A stretch of DNA of 19,375 nt from an uncultured bacterium. GTDB taxonomy: Bacteria; Cyanobacteriota; Vampirovibrionia; Gastranaerophilales; Gastranaerophilaceae. Below the pieces are notes generated by a model. The model ran no database searches and had not been told where the DNA came from. It saw nothing but the letters and a program-made list of their open reading frames with translations. The position numbers were made by a program, and so were the translations under genes. Numbering within the stretch: position 1 is the first letter of the stretch; the number at the start of each line of letters is the position of its first letter. Positions 18,882 through 19,375 of this stretch are shown here, one piece after another. The stretch spans positions 1-19,375 of the forward strand of contig CANAXK010000007.1 of NCBI GenBank assembly GCA_947365485.1. The letters are read 5' to 3'.

Positions 18882-19375
18882 ATGACAAAAAAGCTTCTTA
18901 TTATAACTACTAACTACACGGGCTGCGAGTGCGACGAGCCAAACTGTAACTGCATAAAAGATACAGGCGTTTATCTGGAAGAATTTGCTGTACCTTATCT
19001 TGTGTTTGAGAAATCAGGTATCGAGATGACGGTTGCAAGCCCTAACGGCATGCTTTCTCCTGTGGATGAAAAATCAATGTCATGCTCAAACCCGGACGAG
19101 TGGGACAAGTGCATAAAGATTTTGAGAAACACCAGAAGACTCTATGAAGTTGACTACAAAGAATTTGACGGGGTTTATTTCCCTGGCGGACACGGGCCAA
19201 TGTTTGACCTTGCAGAAAACGAACACGTAAAAGAAGTCGTTGAATACTTCTTTAACAGCGGAAAACTCGTGAGCGCGATATGCCATGGACCTGCTGCGCT
19301 TGTAAATGCAAAACGTGACGACGGAAAATCAATTCTTTTTGGAAAACGCGTGACAGCCTTCACCAACGAAGAAGA
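18882..19375 (+). CDS. DJ-1/PfpI (Hsp31-like) protein, partial at right edge
   Basis: 164 residues are visible and the frame is open to the window end. The nucleophile elbow AICHGPAAL gives C134 and H135. The conserved acidic partner is E33 or E34 in TGVYLEEFAVPY, and GVYFPGGHGPMFDL is the oxyanion-loop block. These are the hallmarks of Hsp31/type-1 glutamine-amidotransferase-like proteins, which include glyoxalases, deglycase-like enzymes and chaperones against electrophile stress. Near the N-terminus there is an unusual Cys-rich stretch, GCECDEPNCNC (14-24). GGA lies upstream of the ATG, and the gene follows the thioredoxin-like gene closely. The C-terminal part is not in the window. Confidence 0.88.
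   Translation, partial: MTKKLLIITTNYTGCECDEPNCNCIKDTGVYLEEFAVPYLVFEKSGIEMTVASPNGMLSPVDEKSMSCSNPDEWDKCIKILRNTRRLYEVDYKEFDGVYFPGGHGPMFDLAENEHVKEVVEYFFNSGKLVSAICHGPAALVNAKRDDGKSILFGKRVTAFTNEE

Noticed and set aside
1..19375. CRISPR array, rRNA genes, replication origin or intact prophage/IS
   Set aside because: No regularly spaced repeats, rRNA-like segments, DnaA-box clusters or transposase/integrase-length genes were found on either strand.

Overview
The window is about 19.4 kb of compact, low-GC chromosome from what looks like a diderm, anaerobic or microaerobic gut-type bacterium. The diderm call rests on an outer-membrane porin, a PapD-like periplasmic chaperone and a lipoprotein. The anaerobic call rests on a four-subunit 2-oxoacid:ferredoxin oxidoreductase and a stand-alone glycyl-radical protein. 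GatB implies the indirect amidation route to Gln-tRNA or Asn-tRNA. My best guess is a non-photosynthetic cyanobacterial relative (Gastranaerophilales/Melainabacteria type), but this is inferred from overall character and not proven by any marker here. The window is ordinary chromosome with short operons and very small gaps. I see no intact insertion sequence, prophage or CRISPR array.

Layout. 1-2114 (minus): a secreted-fibre locus with a beta-sandwich surface protein, a PapD-like chaperone and a third secreted protein cut by the left edge. 2254-2928 (plus): a divergent Crp/Fnr regulator, separated from that locus by tandem TTGTAACAA boxes. 2931-4570 (minus): an orphan OppD/DppD-type ATPase, a small lipoprotein and a 119-residue unknown. 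4657-5342 (plus): a HEPN/MNT (HepT/MntA-like) toxin-antitoxin type pair. 5339-7560: rpe, a small unknown, a coiled-coil protein and a secreted coiled-coil protein that shares a bidirectional terminator with it. 7638-8907: a YkgJ-type cysteine-cluster protein and an odd Phe/Asn-rich protein with an M15-like C-terminus. 8910-11887 (minus): porin, gatB and yraN. 12031-15533 (plus): a small unknown, then the korABCD-type operon and a 79-residue GrcA-like glycyl radical protein. 15541-15733: a 17-bp perfect hairpin next to what may be the remnant of a helix-turn-helix gene. 15734-16753 (minus): a D-lactate dehydrogenase-like enzyme. 16902-19375 (plus): a 439-residue ferritin-like di-iron protein, tRNA-Leu(CAG), a thioredoxin-like protein and a DJ-1/PfpI protein cut by the right edge.

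How the genes may work together. The right half (12.5-19.4 kb) reads as a fermentation and redox neighbourhood. It combines ferredoxin-linked 2-oxoacid oxidation, glycyl-radical repair of pyruvate formate-lyase, NADH re-oxidation to D-lactate, a di-iron protein, a thioredoxin and a DJ-1-type protein. The last three suggest coping with oxygen or electrophiles. The left half is envelope and surface biology plus housekeeping.

The most unusual signals are: (i) a repeated arrangement in which a -10 hexamer ends 7-8 nt before a start codon that has no clear Shine-Dalgarno, which predicts many leaderless mRNAs; (ii) palindromic TTGTWACAA boxes, and a separate dyad centred at about -41.5 of the grcA-like promoter; (iii) the ferritin-like protein with a complete E, ExxH, E, ExxH set; (iv) the miniature glycyl-radical protein; and (v) a tRNA whose 3' CCA end is built into a 20-bp perfect terminator stem.
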